Shown: positions 1 through 5,888, counted from the stretch's first letter. The stretch: 5,888 nt of DNA from JBCDIQ01 sp039024295 (GCA_039024295.1 JBCDIQ010000359.1:1-5888); one strand, 5' to 3'. The notes: generated by a model not told the origin, from the letters alone. Numbers and translations are program-made.

Positions 1-528
1 GAGACAACCCTAGCAGCCGTATCGGATAAGTTTACAGAAGAGCGTTTTTCTAAAGGCAGTCATTTACTCTATGCTGATGAGTTCGCCAACAACCTATTTT
101 TCACCACAACTGGCTGCTTGAGAACATATGTCACCGACTTCAACGGTGTAGAACACAACATCTTCTTTTCGATCGAGAACTGGTGGTCCGGGGACCTCCC
201 CAGTTTCCTGAATAAGGAGCCCGCAGTTTGCAATATTCAGGCACTAGAGGATACCATTGTGCTATCCATCAATCAAGAAAGCTGGGACCATTTAATCAAG
301 GAAGTTCCCGAATTCGTCAGCTATACCCGAATTTTATTTCGGAACAAGATGTTCTCTCAACAACATAGAATTGTCCAAAGCCTCTCTTTAACTGCAGAAG
401 TACGATACCACTACTTTCTTAAGGAATACCCCGATTTATCTCAGCGCATTTCTCAGAAACACATCGCGAGCTACCTTGGGATCACCCCTGAATTTTTAAG
501 CATGTTGCGTAGCAGAAGGAGAAAGTGA
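1..528 (+). CDS. Crp/Fnr family transcriptional regulator, 5'-truncated by window edge
   Basis: The frame is open from base 1, giving 175 visible residues; the family is usually about 190, so roughly 15-20 N-terminal residues lie outside the window. A TTG at 118 would remove most of the sensor domain and is not the real start. Visible residues 1 to about 110 form the cyclic-nucleotide-binding-like beta-roll, with 'GCLRTYV' at 38-44, 'WWSGDLPSF' at 61-69 and 'ALED' at 81-84. A long dimerisation helix follows, then a C-terminal helix-turn-helix at about 147-170 ('QKHIASYLGITPEFLS'). In the phosphate-binding cassette the Arg and Ser that contact cAMP in E. coli CRP align with Ala75 and Val76, so cAMP binding is unlikely; the N-terminal Fe-S cysteine cluster of FNR is not seen, though the extreme N-terminus is missing. 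It probably acts as a cytoplasmic dimeric DNA-binding regulator with an unknown ligand. The luciferase-domain gene 77 bases downstream on the same strand is a possible target, by position only. Confidence 0.93.
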   Translation, partial: ETTLAAVSDKFTEERFSKGSHLLYADEFANNLFFTTTGCLRTYVTDFNGVEHNIFFSIENWWSGDLPSFLNKEPAVCNIQALEDTIVLSINQESWDHLIKEVPEFVSYTRILFRNKMFSQQHRIVQSLSLTAEVRYHYFLKEYPDLSQRISQKHIASYLGITPEFLSMLRSRRRK

Positions 529-568
529 TTTCTTAAACTACTTTAATTTTTTGTGAGAAAGGGCGAAA

Positions 569-576
569 TACCTTTG
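569..576 (+). promoter_or_regulatory. Bacteroidota-type -7 box (TACCTTTG)
   Basis: TACCTTTG matches the TAnnTTTG -7 consensus of Bacteroidota primary sigma factors. It lies 29 bases before the ATG at 606, implying a 5' leader of about 20-25 bases. A TTTG at 550-553 could serve as the -33 element, but the gap of 15 bases is a little shorter than usual. It suggests the luciferase-domain gene has its own promoter rather than depending on read-through from the regulator. Confidence 0.55.
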
Positions 577-605
577 TACCCAATCAATTACAAATAGTAC
601 AGAAT

Positions 606-1187
606 ATGGAGACACAAGTAATCAAAGCATTCCTGGTAATTCCCTTATTCTTGCTCATTTCTCCTTCGATTTTTTTCACCCCCAAACAAGAGGTAAAGAT
701 GGGTACCCCAATTACGTTAGACAACATGCCAGTTAGAAACGGCGCACGTCCTTCTACGACGAATACCAATCCACACACGCAGTTAGACCAACAGCCCGAG
801 GATATTTCCTATGTCAGTACCCTGCAGGCCTGGGCATTTGAACTAACCAACATTGAGAAAAGGCCAAGCCTGGTTTCGGTTCCAGGAGCAATCGCCATGT
901 TCATGGAGAAAGAGCACGTCTGCAAATCCTGCAATGCCTTTATGGCCGATACAGAGTTCGCCCATTTCCATCCCCATCCGGATTACAGCTTGCACCTGGG
1001 CCTGCCACAAAAAGATGCTGAAGTCATCATCGAAAAAGGCTGGGGAGAGTGGCATCCACTGATTAAAAGAGGAATTCTTCCTCCCAACATAATCATGATG
1101 TATGCGCCCAGAAATCAGGACGAACTGGAAGTAGCAAAGTTCATACTAGGTCATTCTTACTCCTACGCGAAAGGGAAGCTAGACTAG
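606..1187 (+). CDS. Luciferase-domain (PF17648/DUF5519-like) protein with N-terminal membrane anchor
   Basis: This 193-residue protein has a hydrophobic segment at about 6-24 with no clear cleavage site, suggesting a signal anchor; residues 30-65 are a polar linker. The domain fills about 70-190 and carries the family hallmarks: 'HFHPHPDYSLHLGLP' at 120-134, 'GWGEWHPL' at 145-152, 'PPNIIMMYAPRN' at 159-170 and an 'ELE...SYSYA' end. Bacterial members are annotated as luciferase-domain or phospholipase proteins, but the biochemical role is not established, and light emission should not be inferred from the name. Cys106 and Cys109 (CKSC) lie just before His120, His122 and His124, a possible metal site. 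The ATG at 606 is chosen because it keeps the hydrophobic segment and sits behind a TACCTTTG box. An alternative ATG at 699 (residue 32) has AGAGGTAAAG just before it and would give a soluble form. Confidence 0.82.
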   Translation: METQVIKAFLVIPLFLLISPSIFFTPKQEVKMGTPITLDNMPVRNGARPSTTNTNPHTQLDQQPEDISYVSTLQAWAFELTNIEKRPSLVSVPGAIAMFMEKEHVCKSCNAFMADTEFAHFHPHPDYSLHLGLPQKDAEVIIEKGWGEWHPLIKRGILPPNIIMMYAPRNQDELEVAKFILGHSYSYAKGKLD

Positions 1188-1218
1188 AAGACAAACCACA
1201 TTAAAATTTTTCTTCCTC

Positions 1219-1249
1219 AATGGTTGACGTCTGACGTCGACCATTTTTT
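1219..1249 (+). terminator. Strong rho-independent terminator
   Basis: A 12-base-pair stem (1219-1230 with 1234-1245, one G-T wobble at 1225/1239) closes a three-base loop CTG and is followed directly by a T run (1246-1249, then ATT). It begins 31 bases after the stop of the luciferase-domain gene, so it very likely ends that transcript. The stem interior contains two adjacent copies of TGACGTC (1225-1231 and 1232-1238). Confidence 0.85.
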
Positions 1250-1488
1250 ATTCAATCCTGTATCCAAGCAAAAAGATAGCTATGGCAATCCGCTACAATG
1301 ACAAAAGACACCTGAAACACATTCCTATTTATCTACCTTTACCAAACCAAAAGGAACTGGAAGCTCAATTGGCTTATCCTATTTCCAGGTTAACCAAAAA
1401 CTGAATTCAGAGCGGAACAATGCACACAAAAAAATATCCCTGGGCTGTAACACAAGGTGTCTGCTAACCAGAAATTTACTTGAAGATC
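1250..1488. other. Intergenic stretch without a convincing gene
   Basis: Between the terminator and the beta-barrel gene I find no RNA gene, repeat or clear promoter. The only ORF with an ATG of note is 1282-1404 (+), 40 codons ending in 'SRLTKN'; it has no good upstream signal and no recognisable motif, so it is not called as a gene. An imperfect -7-like box, TACCTTTA, occurs at 1334-1341 but is about 150 bases before the next start. The stretch may be decayed sequence or untranslated leader. Confidence 0.5.
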
Positions 1489-2151
1489 ATGAAACAAAGA
1501 GAATTGCTACTCGGTACCCTGATGCTGATCGCATTGGTGCAATTGGTAAACGCCCAAGGGTTAAACCTTATCGTAAGGGGCAACATTGCCATCGGTACCG
1601 AATACCAAAGCCTAGATTTTTGGGGGAGGAACTTATCCTACAGCCCTGGAGGTGGGCTTGGAGTTGAGGTAGGTGTGCAATTTGACATGTTAAAAGGTTT
1701 CGGAATTCAGTTAACCCTTGGTCGTCAATTTAACTATACCTTCCATGAAGAAACAGTAAATGGTATTACTAACCGAAGTTCCTTCACGTTTAACCGACGG
1801 TTTATTTCATTAGGGGTTTTAAAGAACTTTACGCTGACTGACGGAATTGTCAATAGCTTACAAGTTGGGGCTGGCACCAACCTCAATTATCCCGGAACTA
1901 TGACAAGAGTCGAAAATGAGGTTGTGATCGAGGAATCATCTTATTACTCAAATTTTGGAATTTATATTGATCTCGTTTTGCGGCTAAAGATAACCGATCA
2001 GATATTCCTCGATCCCGGAATCAGGTATAGGCAATTAAATTTTTCCGCTGAATCATTTTCGGAGGGTGCAGTTTCAGAATTGCCTGATAACCTGCAAGAG
2101 GTAAATGCCAGTGGGGTTGAAATAGGGCTTACTTTTGTTCAAAGGCTATGA
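1489..2151 (+). CDS. Small outer-membrane beta-barrel protein
   Basis: The 220-residue product has a typical Sec signal peptide: charged 'MKQRE', a hydrophobic core to about residue 20, and a likely cut after Ala22 (VNA|QG). The mature part has repeated alternating hydrophobic/polar stretches with Gly and aromatics, for example 'GLGVEVGVQF', 'FGIQLTLGRQF', 'RRFISLGVL', 'NFGIYIDLVLRLKI' and the closing 'GVEIGLTFV', separated by polar turns. This fits a small outer-membrane barrel of the porin-like/OmpA-barrel size class common in Bacteroidota. No specific substrate or partner can be named. The ATG at 1489 is preferred over an in-frame TTG at 1480 because it gives a cleaner signal peptide. The gene stands alone, with 83 bases to the next small ORF and no obvious promoter consensus close upstream. 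Confidence 0.75.
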   Translation: MKQRELLLGTLMLIALVQLVNAQGLNLIVRGNIAIGTEYQSLDFWGRNLSYSPGGGLGVEVGVQFDMLKGFGIQLTLGRQFNYTFHEETVNGITNRSSFTFNRRFISLGVLKNFTLTDGIVNSLQVGAGTNLNYPGTMTRVENEVVIEESSYYSNFGIYIDLVLRLKITDQIFLDPGIRYRQLNFSAESFSEGAVSELPDNLQEVNASGVEIGLTFVQRL

Positions 2152-2234
2152 GGATTGTAACGCCATTTGGTAAGATATTTCAAGTGAAACCCTGATTAAA
2201 AAGGCATTACCATACCTCCTCAGAGAGCATAAAC

Positions 2235-2387
2235 ATGAAATTAATACCCGTAATTGAACTCGGTTATGCCAACCAGGGAGTTAAAGCACCCGAACTTGGT
2301 CCATACTGGGAATATCCAGCTGAATGGGACGAATTTCATCATAGGTCATATATGAATCAGAGCTGGCACATACCATCCAAGAAATGA
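2235..2387 (+). CDS. Small 50-residue protein of unknown function, ATGA-overlapping the next gene
   Basis: An ATG at 2235 opens 50 codons ending in TGA at 2385-2387; the stop overlaps the ATG of the following gene (ATGA at 2384-2387), a layout typical of translational coupling. The peptide starts 'MKLIPVIELGY' and is rich in aromatics and acidic residues: Tyr24, Trp25, Tyr27, Trp31, Phe34, Tyr39 and Trp44, around 'GPYWEYPAEWDEFHH' at 22-36. This composition looks coding rather than random. There is no signal peptide or membrane segment, so it would be cytoplasmic. I cannot assign a family with certainty. From memory, the 'GPYWxYPxEW' pattern resembles the N-terminus of longer Bacteroidota hypothetical proteins, in which case this could be a truncated remnant. 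No Shine-Dalgarno sequence is seen. Confidence 0.5.
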   Translation: MKLIPVIELGYANQGVKAPELGPYWEYPAEWDEFHHRSYMNQSWHIPSKK

Positions 2388-2947
2388 AAAGAGTACAACT
2401 GTCGATTTTACTATTATTGGCCATTTCTCCGGGATATGCCCAATTACTATCCAGTGACCAAATCGATTTTCTAGACTTTGTAGAATGCTATTATCCCAAT
2501 GACATTGGTCCCCTCGTGATTTATCAGGGTATCAATGGGAAGGCAATTGACACCTTGGAAAACGACTCCAAACGGTGCTATTACAAAATGGCCATCCAAA
2601 CCTCAAAGGAAGGGTGGTTGCAAATCGAAAACCTGTTACGGATTCCTGATTGTGACCAAAATCATGTTAATGAGGATATCTACCAGTATAAAAACAGTTG
2701 GGTAAAAAGCGATGCCTTCCTGATTAATTTACCTGAGGGTGGCGCCTACCTGTTCATGGAACCCAATAAAGCATCCCCTTACATTCGGGTAGAAAAATTT
2801 GCAAGAGGAAGTGTGGTGGAGGTAAAAGGAGTTTGGGCCAAGGTTCGCATAACAGATGAAAACAACCAGCCCATAGAGGGGTGGCTCAAAAGAAGCGACC
2901 AGTGTGCCTTCCCATTTACCACGTGTAATTGGATAATAGAAGATTAG
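2384..2947 (+). CDS. Exported SH3-like domain protein
   Basis: This 187-residue protein has a signal peptide with a hydrophobic run at 6-14 and a likely cut after Ala19 (GYA|Q), so it should be periplasmic or outer-membrane associated. No lipobox cysteine is present. The middle part (about 25-110) is not recognised. Residues about 119-182 look like a bacterial SH3-like beta fold: 'AYLFMEPNKASPYI', 'GSVVEVKGVWAKVRI', then 'IEGWLKRSDQCAFPFTTCN'. The 'GW(L/I)...QC...P(F/Y)TTC' ending is common in Bacteroidota SH3-like exported proteins. Five mature cysteines (35, 65, 90, 174, 181) may form disulfides. No catalytic motif is visible, and binding to protein or cell wall is only inferred from the fold. 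It is probably co-translated with the preceding small ORF through the ATGA overlap. Confidence 0.75.
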   Translation: MKRVQLSILLLLAISPGYAQLLSSDQIDFLDFVECYYPNDIGPLVIYQGINGKAIDTLENDSKRCYYKMAIQTSKEGWLQIENLLRIPDCDQNHVNEDIYQYKNSWVKSDAFLINLPEGGAYLFMEPNKASPYIRVEKFARGSVVEVKGVWAKVRITDENNQPIEGWLKRSDQCAFPFTTCNWIIED

Positions 2948-3082
2948 GATGGGCTGCTTACAAGGGCTAAGCCTATTTGCTTTTGTTTAGTGGGAAACAG
3001 GAAAAATCATCTCTTACCCACAAGAAAAGTTCCTCAACTCCTGTCCCCTAAAATAGTAGCTTGCGTAAAAGCTCCTACCCCC

Positions 3083-4501
3083 GTGAACTCCCCCTCAACC
3101 ACCCGTTGGATCAAACGGACCATCACCCTGGTCATTGGGATTGTTATCTGGCATTTGCCGGTTCCATGGGACCTGTCACCGATGGCATGGCAGCTGTTTA
3201 CCATTTTTATCACAGCCATCCTGGGCGTTTTGATCAATGCGCTGGCAATATTCACCGCATCTGTGCTAGCATTGGTGGCAGTGGTTATGTTGGGGGTACT
3301 TACGTCTGCACAGGCATTTTCTGGCTTTTCAGAGAGCTTCATTTTGCTCATCCTGGCAGCTTTTCTCGTGGCCAAGGGCGTAACCAAGTCCGGCCTGGGC
3401 AGACGCATTGCCTTTCTGCTCATCCGACGGTTTGGGAATTCGACCCTGAACCTGGGCTATTGCGTAGTGGCAACGGATACCTTGCTGGGTCCGGCCATTC
3501 CCAGCAATACCGCCAGATCGGGCATCCTTTATCCCATTGCCCATGCCTTGGCGTTGGACACGGGTTCACAGCCTACGGCAGCAGGTCGAAAGCGGACTGG
3601 CAGTTTTTTAATGATGACGGCTGCCGCAGGTCATACCGCTACCTCGGCCTTGTGGTTTACCGCGATGGCGGCCAACCCGGTGGGCGCCAAAATTGCTGCG
3701 GATTTTGGGGTCAACATGAATTTTGGCACCTGGTTGTTGGTAGCCTCTGTACCTTGTCTGATTGCCCTGCTTGCCATTCCCTTTGTGTTGTACAAACTCT
3801 TTCCCCCATCCATCACCCACACGCCCGAAGCGCCTACATTGGCCCGGAAAGCGCTGGAGGAAATGGGGCCCATGAGTAAGCAAGAATGGATCATGGGCTT
3901 TACATTTTTGGGCATGATTGTGCTTTGGGGGCTCTCTTCGGTCCTGAACCTCAACATGGCAATCATTGCCTTTTTGGGATTGGCCATCCTGATTTTGTCA
4001 GAAGTATACACCCTTGAGGACCTGCGCAAAGGGGCTGGAGATGCCCTCGAAACCTATATCTGGTTTGCCATCCTGTACATGATGAGCAGTGCGCTCAATG
4101 ATTCCGGCTTCATGAAAACCCTGGGCGTCCAATTGGCCACTTACATCCATGGGTTTCACTGGGTGACGGTCTACCTTATCCTAACGATGTTGTATGTCCT
4201 GATCCATTACCTCTTTGTGAGCCAGACAGCCCAGTTGCTGGCGCTGTACGCCGTATTTTTGCAGGTAGCCGTAAGCGCTGGAGTCCCAGCAGCCCTCATG
4301 GCATTCATGTTGTCGTTTGCCACCAACTATTTTGCCGTCATTACGCCCCAAGGCTCAAGTGCAAATGTCCTCTATGCCGGGAGCGGATTTCTCACCTCTG
4401 GGGAAATGTACAGGCAGGGCGCAACCATCACCGCCTTGAACACAGCCATATTTCTGCTCTCCACACCGTGGATCATGTGGGTGTCCTCATTTTCTGGGTA
4501 A
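3083..4501 (+). CDS. DASS (SLC13/CitT-type) anion transporter, likely dicarboxylate or citrate
   Basis: This inner-membrane protein of 472 residues has about a dozen hydrophobic segments. It follows the CitT/TtdT branch of the divalent anion:sodium symporter family closely: 'PMAWQLFTIF' after the first membrane helix, 'SGLGRRIA' at 103-110, 'LNLGY', 'PSNTARSG' at 140-147 (the first SNT motif, which contributes to substrate and sodium binding), 'EITHTPE'-like loop and 'HYLFVSQTAQ' at 375-384. The second-half motif reads 'ITPQGSSANVLYAGSG' from 420 rather than the T-G-P form of CitT. The likely substrate is a di- or tricarboxylate such as malate, succinate or citrate; sodium symport versus exchange cannot be told. 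The GTG at 3083 is chosen because it matches the family's N-terminal length. A GTG at 2990 would add 31 polar residues. Sampled stretches are about 52-58% G+C, above the upstream genes. Confidence 0.9.
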   Translation: MNSPSTTRWIKRTITLVIGIVIWHLPVPWDLSPMAWQLFTIFITAILGVLINALAIFTASVLALVAVVMLGVLTSAQAFSGFSESFILLILAAFLVAKGVTKSGLGRRIAFLLIRRFGNSTLNLGYCVVATDTLLGPAIPSNTARSGILYPIAHALALDTGSQPTAAGRKRTGSFLMMTAAAGHTATSALWFTAMAANPVGAKIAADFGVNMNFGTWLLVASVPCLIALLAIPFVLYKLFPPSITHTPEAPTLARKALEEMGPMSKQEWIMGFTFLGMIVLWGLSSVLNLNMAIIAFLGLAILILSEVYTLEDLRKGAGDALETYIWFAILYMMSSALNDSGFMKTLGVQLATYIHGFHWVTVYLILTMLYVLIHYLFVSQTAQLLALYAVFLQVAVSAGVPAALMAFMLSFATNYFAVITPQGSSANVLYAGSGFLTSGEMYRQGATITALNTAIFLLSTPWIMWVSSFSG

Positions 4502-4527
4502 AAAAATGGTTGAAGGATTATCCTTTA
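4500..4527 (-). terminator. Possible weak terminator for the PPOX-fold gene
   Basis: Read on the minus strand, a seven-pair stem (4521-4527 with 4511-4517, including one G-T pair) with a three-base loop is followed after four bases by seven T (complement of A4500-4506). It lies 19 bases past the stop of the minus-strand gene. The stem is AT-rich and short, so it is only a candidate. Confidence 0.35.
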
Positions 4528-4545
4528 TCAGAGGTCTAGCCCTTC

Positions 4546-5151
4546 TCACAAATCCGGCGTATACCGCTTAAACATCTCTTCCTGGGTTTCTTCTGGTTTG
4601 TTGGTGCCCAGTTGGTCATTTAGCATTTTTCCCATGGTAGGAAATTCGGGCCTGCTCATCCGATAAGCATCGCCCCACAAATCAGACCGCATCAAGGCCT
4701 TCGCACAGTGCAGGAACATCTCCTCAATGTGGATGACAATGCAGGATTTCGGTGGATTGCGTTCTTCTGAGAATCGCTCCAGGTATTGAGGATCAGTTGA
4801 AATGCTAGCTCTACCATTGATGCGAAGGGTTTCTTCTATGCCAGGAACCAAAAACAGACAGCCAATTCTTCCCGTCTGAACGATATTAACCAAACTGTCT
4901 ACCCGGTTATTCCCCTTTGCATCTGGCACGAGCAAGGTTTTGTTATCCAGCACCTGCACGAACCCGGGTCTTCCCCCTCTGGGCGAAGCATCCACCCTGC
5001 CGTCCTGATCATAGGTACTCATCACAAAAAAGGGAGCGTGCAAAAGGAAGTTTCGGGCATGTGCTTCAAGCTCGGGCAAGACTTTGTCCTTTGCCCTGCC
5101 TTGTGGCCAGCCATAGAGTTCGCGTAATTCTTCTTCGTTGGTGATGGTCAT
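4546..5151 (-). CDS. FMN-dependent PPOX-fold protein, DR2398/MSMEG_1061 type
   Basis: The 201-residue product belongs to the pyridoxamine 5'-phosphate oxidase (split-barrel flavin) superfamily. Family signatures are in order: an N-terminal helix with 'LRELYGWPQGRAKDKVLPEL' around 9-28, 'FFVMSTYDQDGRVDASPRGG' at 41-60 with the D-x-S-P-R-G motif, 'LLVPDAKGNNRVDSL' at 73-87, 'GRIGCLFLVPGIEETLRING' at 94-113, and 'HCAKALMRSDLW' at 148-159. The length is normal for this subfamily (TIGR04025-like). It is a cytoplasmic protein expected to bind FMN. The substrate is unknown, and true pyridoxine phosphate oxidase (PdxH) activity is not implied. It is a single-gene unit convergent with the transporter, with a 44-base spacer, and has its own TATCTTTG box upstream. 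The ATG at 5151 fits the family start. Confidence 0.9.
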   Translation of the reverse strand: MTITNEEELRELYGWPQGRAKDKVLPELEAHARNFLLHAPFFVMSTYDQDGRVDASPRGGRPGFVQVLDNKTLLVPDAKGNNRVDSLVNIVQTGRIGCLFLVPGIEETLRINGRASISTDPQYLERFSEERNPPKSCIVIHIEEMFLHCAKALMRSDLWGDAYRMSRPEFPTMGKMLNDQLGTNKPEETQEEMFKRYTPDL

Positions 5152-5183
5152 GGTGGGAGTGGATAAATGATGGATTGTATAGG

Positions 5184-5191
5184 CAAAGATA
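5184..5191 (-). promoter_or_regulatory. Bacteroidota-type -7 box (TATCTTTG)
   Basis: On the minus strand this reads TATCTTTG, an exact TAnnTTTG match, 32 bases before the ATG of the PPOX-fold gene, giving a leader of about 25-30 bases. No TTTG is seen at normal -33 spacing; the nearest TTG is 25 bases upstream. The rest of 5192-5376 shows nothing else I can name. Confidence 0.5.
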
Positions 5192-5376
5192 CGTCTAGTC
5201 TTCCTTTAGCGTTTTTCAACATGCATAAGGATCAGAACAGGGAACAGAAATGGTAGGGAAAGATAATCCAGAATTCACTTTTTTAGCTTTTCCAATCCCT
5301 TGACCATGGAAGGTTAAGGTAATTGTTACTCATGGGGGAGGTAAAACTTGTCTCCAGTCACACTCATAATTTTGAC

Positions 5377-5835
5377 ATGAAACATGCAACTATAATTTTG
5401 ATCGTACTGGCATCATTCGCAACTGCCCAGACTGATTCAATTCGTGGAAATCAATTCACACTAGAAGGAGAAATAATTAACGGGATCTGGCGTCCTCCGG
5501 GCTGCGGAACGACAGCCTGGGGAATGGTAGTAGAATTTAGCATCAGGGAGTTTTCTGATTCAACGTATACTTTAGATTCTATCCCTGTGATCTTCACCTG
5601 TCCTGGATTTTATGGAGAAGGCTTTTTCAAAGTTGGGGAAATATATTCTCTGACCCTTGCTGATGAAAATCAAGCAAACTTTGGCTGGGTTATACTTAAC
5701 AAGTTTGTTTTAGAAAAATATACCCTTGAAAAGCAGTTATGGGTAATTGAGGCCGAAAAAAGTGCTGTGGATAACAAGGCATCTATTAAAGGTAAATCGC
5801 ACCGAAAACGGCTATGGCCTCAAGGACACAAATGA
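5377..5835 (+). CDS. Small exported protein of unknown function
   Basis: Taken from the ATG at 5377, this gives 152 residues with a clear Sec signal peptide: 'MKHATIILIVLASFATA' and a likely cut after Ala17 (ATA|Q). The frame is open further upstream to TTG 5323 and ATG 5332, but those starts would put 15-18 polar residues before the signal peptide, so they are not preferred. The mature protein has two cysteines (43 and 75) in 'PPGCGTTAWG' and 'FTCPGFYG', which could form a disulfide, and alternating strands such as 'MVVEFSI' and 'YSLTLADE' suggesting a small beta domain. The last 19 residues turn strongly basic ('SIKGKSHRKRLWPQGHK'). I do not recognise the family. It is probably periplasmic or secreted. 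It is divergent from the PPOX-fold gene across 225 bases and has no same-strand neighbour within the window. Confidence 0.65.
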   Translation: MKHATIILIVLASFATAQTDSIRGNQFTLEGEIINGIWRPPGCGTTAWGMVVEFSIREFSDSTYTLDSIPVIFTCPGFYGEGFFKVGEIYSLTLADENQANFGWVILNKFVLEKYTLEKQLWVIEAEKSAVDNKASIKGKSHRKRLWPQGHK

Positions 5836-5888
5836 TTTTTTAGTGATGATAAATACGCAAAACCCAGCTGCCATGGTGGCGGTATAAA

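Noticed and set aside
584..1062. Minus-strand and alternate-frame ORFs over the luciferase-domain gene
   Set aside because: The plus-strand product carries clear family motifs; the others have none.
1282..1404. 40-codon ORF (+) in the long intergenic stretch
   Set aside because: No recognisable motif, no good start signal, and the length is within chance expectation.
2157..2210. Near-complementary GTAACGCC and GGCATTAC flanking 38 bases
   Set aside because: Seven of eight pairs with a long loop and no T run; not convincing as a terminator or riboswitch.
2963..2976. Small GGC-TAA-GCC hairpin after the SH3-like gene
   Set aside because: Only three or four base pairs and no proper T run directly after it.
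3034..4029. Several long ORFs on the minus strand and one in another plus frame inside the transporter gene
   Set aside because: They lie wholly within a well-supported transporter and have low-complexity or improbable compositions; they are shadows of its G+C-rich codons.
4917..5144. 75-codon plus-strand ORF opposite the PPOX-fold gene
   Set aside because: Antisense to a strongly supported gene and without motifs.
5836..5888. 13-codon ORF (starting at 5846) in the tail
   Set aside because: Too short, ends inside the window, and has no supporting signal.

Overview
The window looks like a chromosomal segment from a member of the Bacteroidota. Three signs support this. There is a Crp/Fnr regulator of the Bacteroidota type, ending in an 'IASYLGITPEFLS' helix-turn-helix. 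There are small exported proteins whose signal peptides end in A|Q. TAnnTTTG promoter-like boxes sit just upstream of several starts, and Shine-Dalgarno sequences are mostly absent. Genus cannot be told from this sequence.

Layout, left to right: (1) the 3' part of a Crp/Fnr-family regulator, cut by the window edge; (2) a membrane-anchored luciferase-domain (PF17648-like) protein on the same strand, behind a good TAnnTTTG box and followed by a strong rho-independent terminator; (3) about 240 bases with no convincing gene; (4) a small outer-membrane beta-barrel protein; (5) a 50-codon ORF not previously recognised by me, overlapping by ATGA the start of (6) an exported SH3-like protein; (7) a DASS/CitT-type dicarboxylate or citrate transporter, richer in G+C than the genes before it; (8) convergently on the minus strand, an FMN-dependent PPOX-fold protein of the DR2398/MSMEG_1061 type with its own TATCTTTG box; (9) a small exported protein of unknown function; then a short tail with no gene.

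The genes do not form one pathway. The clearest functional pairing is the regulator with the luciferase-domain gene, by position only. The 50-codon ORF and the SH3-like gene are probably co-translated. The transporter and the PPOX protein are ordinary housekeeping-type genes converging on a short AT-rich spacer. The three small exported proteins are lineage-type genes with no assigned function. I see no CRISPR array, tRNA, rRNA, insertion sequence or defence system. The items most worth a second look are the ATGA-coupled small ORF and the Cys/His cluster of the luciferase-domain protein.
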